Assembly: GCA_947476855.1 (NCBI GenBank)
Contig: CANJSR010000236.1
Coordinates: forward strand, 1-7,633
DNA: 7,633 bases
DNA from: Acetobacteraceae bacterium
GTDB taxonomy: Bacteria; Pseudomonadota; Alphaproteobacteria; Acetobacterales; Acetobacteraceae
Direction: 5' to 3'
Part shown: positions 6,650-7,633 of the stretch, one piece after another
Layout: each line of letters begins with the position of its first letter
Position numbering within the stretch: position 1 is the first letter of the stretch
Made by a program: the position numbers and the translations under genes
The notes under the pieces: model-generated
What the model was told of the DNA's origin: nothing
What the model saw: the letters and a program-made list of their open reading frames with translations, nothing else
Databases searched by the model: none

Positions 6650-6857
6650 ATACCAGCCGACCTTAGCGATGGCCTCGCTTTTTCCACCTCGTCATGCTGG
6701 GCCCCCGGGCCCGCCGAAGGGCCGGCCCGAGGACAGGCTCTGGCCCAGCACCCACGACTTCCTCTAGTTCTGAACAGGAAAGTCGTGGATGGTGGCCCTT
6801 CGGCCACCACGACGAAATAGCACCGTCCTGAGGGTCAATAATTACGCCGTCTGGTAT
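6650..6857. repeat. Second palindromic intergenic element, possibly bounded by ATACCAG inverted repeats
   Basis: The gap between the convergent molybdoenzyme and HyuB genes is mostly symmetric. A left hairpin pairs TGCTGGGCC (6695-6703) with GGCCCAGCA (6742-6750). A central stem pairs CCACGACTTCCT (6752-6763) with AGGAAAGTCGTGG (6776-6788) with one bulge. A right hairpin TGGTGGCC-CTTC-GGCCACCA (6790-6809) has an 8-bp stem. TCGTC at 6689-6693 and GACGA at 6811-6815 close the core. ATACCAG (6650-6656) and CTGGTAT (6851-6857) form short outer inverted repeats directly next to the two stop codons. CGTCATGCTGGGC / CACGACTT-type palindromes are, as I recall, dispersed in several alphaproteobacterial genomes. 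It may act as a bidirectional terminator or transcript-end hairpin; there is no coding capacity. Confidence 0.7.
6665..6683 (+). terminator. Possible intrinsic terminator after the gnd-gntK-molybdoenzyme group
   Basis: AGCGA and TCGCT form a 5-bp stem (6665-6669 with 6675-6679) around the loop TGGCC, running into five T residues (6679-6683). It starts 18 nt after the stop of the molybdoenzyme gene. The stem is short for a strong terminator, so the call is tentative. Confidence 0.4.
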
Positions 6858-7633
6858 CAGTCGCCGGCGGGGCCGTAGTCCCGCTTGGCGGCTTCCTCGG
6901 ACAGGTAGCCCAGGCGCACGTCGCGCGCGACGGCCTCTGGGTCGCGTTCGGCGGGTGCCCCCATGCCGCCGCCGCCGGGCATTTCCACGATCAGCCGGTC
7001 GCCCGGGGGCACGACGGACAGACCCTTGGCCGGCAGTTCCTTGCCGGAGGCCAATGACAGCCGCCCCGCCTGGCCGTTACCGCCGCCGTGCCGACCGCGG
7101 GCGGGATGCTTCACCCGCTCGAATCGCGCGAAGATGCCGAAGGGCGCGGCTTCCCGGCTGGCGATTTCCATGACTTGGCCGAGCCCACCGCGTTGGCGGC
7201 CGGGGCCGCCGGAATCCTGGCGGAGTTCCTTGCGCCAGATCACCAAGGGCGTTATCGCCTCGGTCGCCTCGACGGGAACGTTCCTGACGCCACTGGGGAA
7301 GGGGGTTGCCGACAGACCGTCCTGCGCCGGACGGGCGCCGGCCCCGCCGGAATGGAAGGAGTTCACCATGAACGCCGATCCGGCCTTGCTGCCGATGCCG
7401 GTCAGGCCGTGACCGGCGATCAGGTTCAGGGTCCAGAGGTTGGAGGTGCCCTCGGCCGGCACGCGGTTCGGCATCGCCTGATCCAGGCAGCCATAGACGA
7501 CGTCGGGCAGCATGTGCCCCATGACCGATCGGGCGTAGACGGCGGCGGGGTGGGTGGCGTTGACGATCGTGCCCTCGGGCGCCGTGACGCGCACCGCGTC
7601 CAGCGTGCCGGCGTTGTTCGGCACATGCGGGGC
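6857..7633 (-). CDS. HyuB-type hydantoinase/5-oxoprolinase subunit B, C-terminal part
   Basis: The last 258 residues of a minus-strand protein whose N-terminus lies beyond the right edge; the frame is open to the last base. The family (hydantoinase B/oxoprolinase, PF02538) forms one subunit of ATP-dependent N-methylhydantoinase, 5-oxoprolinase or acetone/acetophenone carboxylase complexes. Diagnostic stretches are PNNAGTLDAVRVTAPEGTIVN with HPAAV near the fragment start, GGAGARPAQDGLSATPFPSGVRNVPVEATE in the middle, then RKELRQDSGGPGRQRGGLGQ, and the C-terminal tail MPGGGGMGAPAERDPEAVARDVRLGYLSEEAAKRDYG. Full-length relatives are about 500-600 residues, so roughly half is seen. A GTG at 7622-7624 could be mistaken for a start but lies inside the conserved domain. 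The partner HyuA subunit is usually adjacent and would be expected upstream, to the right of this window. The substrate is not predictable, and the end looks intact. Confidence 0.9.
   Translation of the reverse strand, partial: APHVPNNAGTLDAVRVTAPEGTIVNATHPAAVYARSVMGHMLPDVVYGCLDQAMPNRVPAEGTSNLWTLNLIAGHGLTGIGSKAGSAFMVNSFHSGGAGARPAQDGLSATPFPSGVRNVPVEATEAITPLVIWRKELRQDSGGPGRQRGGLGQVMEIASREAAPFGIFARFERVKHPARGRHGGGNGQAGRLSLASGKELPAKGLSVVPPGDRLIVEMPGGGGMGAPAERDPEAVARDVRLGYLSEEAAKRDYGPAGD

Noticed and set aside
7426..7626. An ATG-started frame at the right edge on the minus strand
   Set aside because: It lies out of frame inside the HyuB coding region, whose conserved motifs continue without interruption to the window edge.

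Overview
This is a GC-rich stretch of bacterial chromosome with strong G/C preference at third codon positions. The gene content and the G/C-rich palindromic intergenic repeats fit an alphaproteobacterium, most likely Acetobacteraceae/Rhodospirillales. That assignment rests on overall similarity; there is no rRNA or other marker gene here. I see no tRNA, rRNA, CRISPR array, transposase, integrase or phage gene.

Layout from left to right. (1) A minus-strand group at 1-2505, read right to left: a 14-helix DHA2-type MFS transporter, an amidohydrolase-2 family metal-dependent hydrolase, and the first six codons of a further gene that shares an ATGA overlap with the amidohydrolase. (2) A 358-bp divergent intergenic region (2506-2863), most of it filled by a nested inverted repeat with arms of about 106 bp around a 20-nt centre. 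(3) A plus-strand group at 2864-6646: short-form 6-phosphogluconate dehydrogenase, gluconokinase (1-nt overlap), and a cytoplasmic BisC/DMSO-reductase-type molybdopterin oxidoreductase (22-nt gap). (4) A 210-bp convergent intergenic region (6647-6856) with a small terminator-like hairpin and a second, unrelated palindromic element. (5) The C-terminal 258 residues of a HyuB-type hydantoinase/oxoprolinase subunit on the minus strand, cut by the right edge.

How the genes fit together. GntK phosphorylates gluconate to 6-phosphogluconate, and Gnd decarboxylates that to ribulose-5-phosphate with production of reduced nicotinamide cofactor, so the pair is a complete two-step gluconate-to-pentose route. 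The third gene encodes an enzyme family that consumes reductant to reduce S- or N-oxides. A link between cofactor production and oxide repair is possible but is only inference from gene order. The transporter/hydrolase group looks like an uptake-or-efflux plus hydrolysis module of unknown substrate.

No clearly new multi-gene system is visible. The most unusual items are the nested palindrome sitting where two divergent promoters should be, with paired changes between its modules, and the divergent active-site region of the molybdoenzyme. Both intergenic repeats also distort gene calling: the MFS and gnd reading frames stay open through the large palindrome, so naive longest-frame calls would add about 100 and 160 spurious N-terminal residues.
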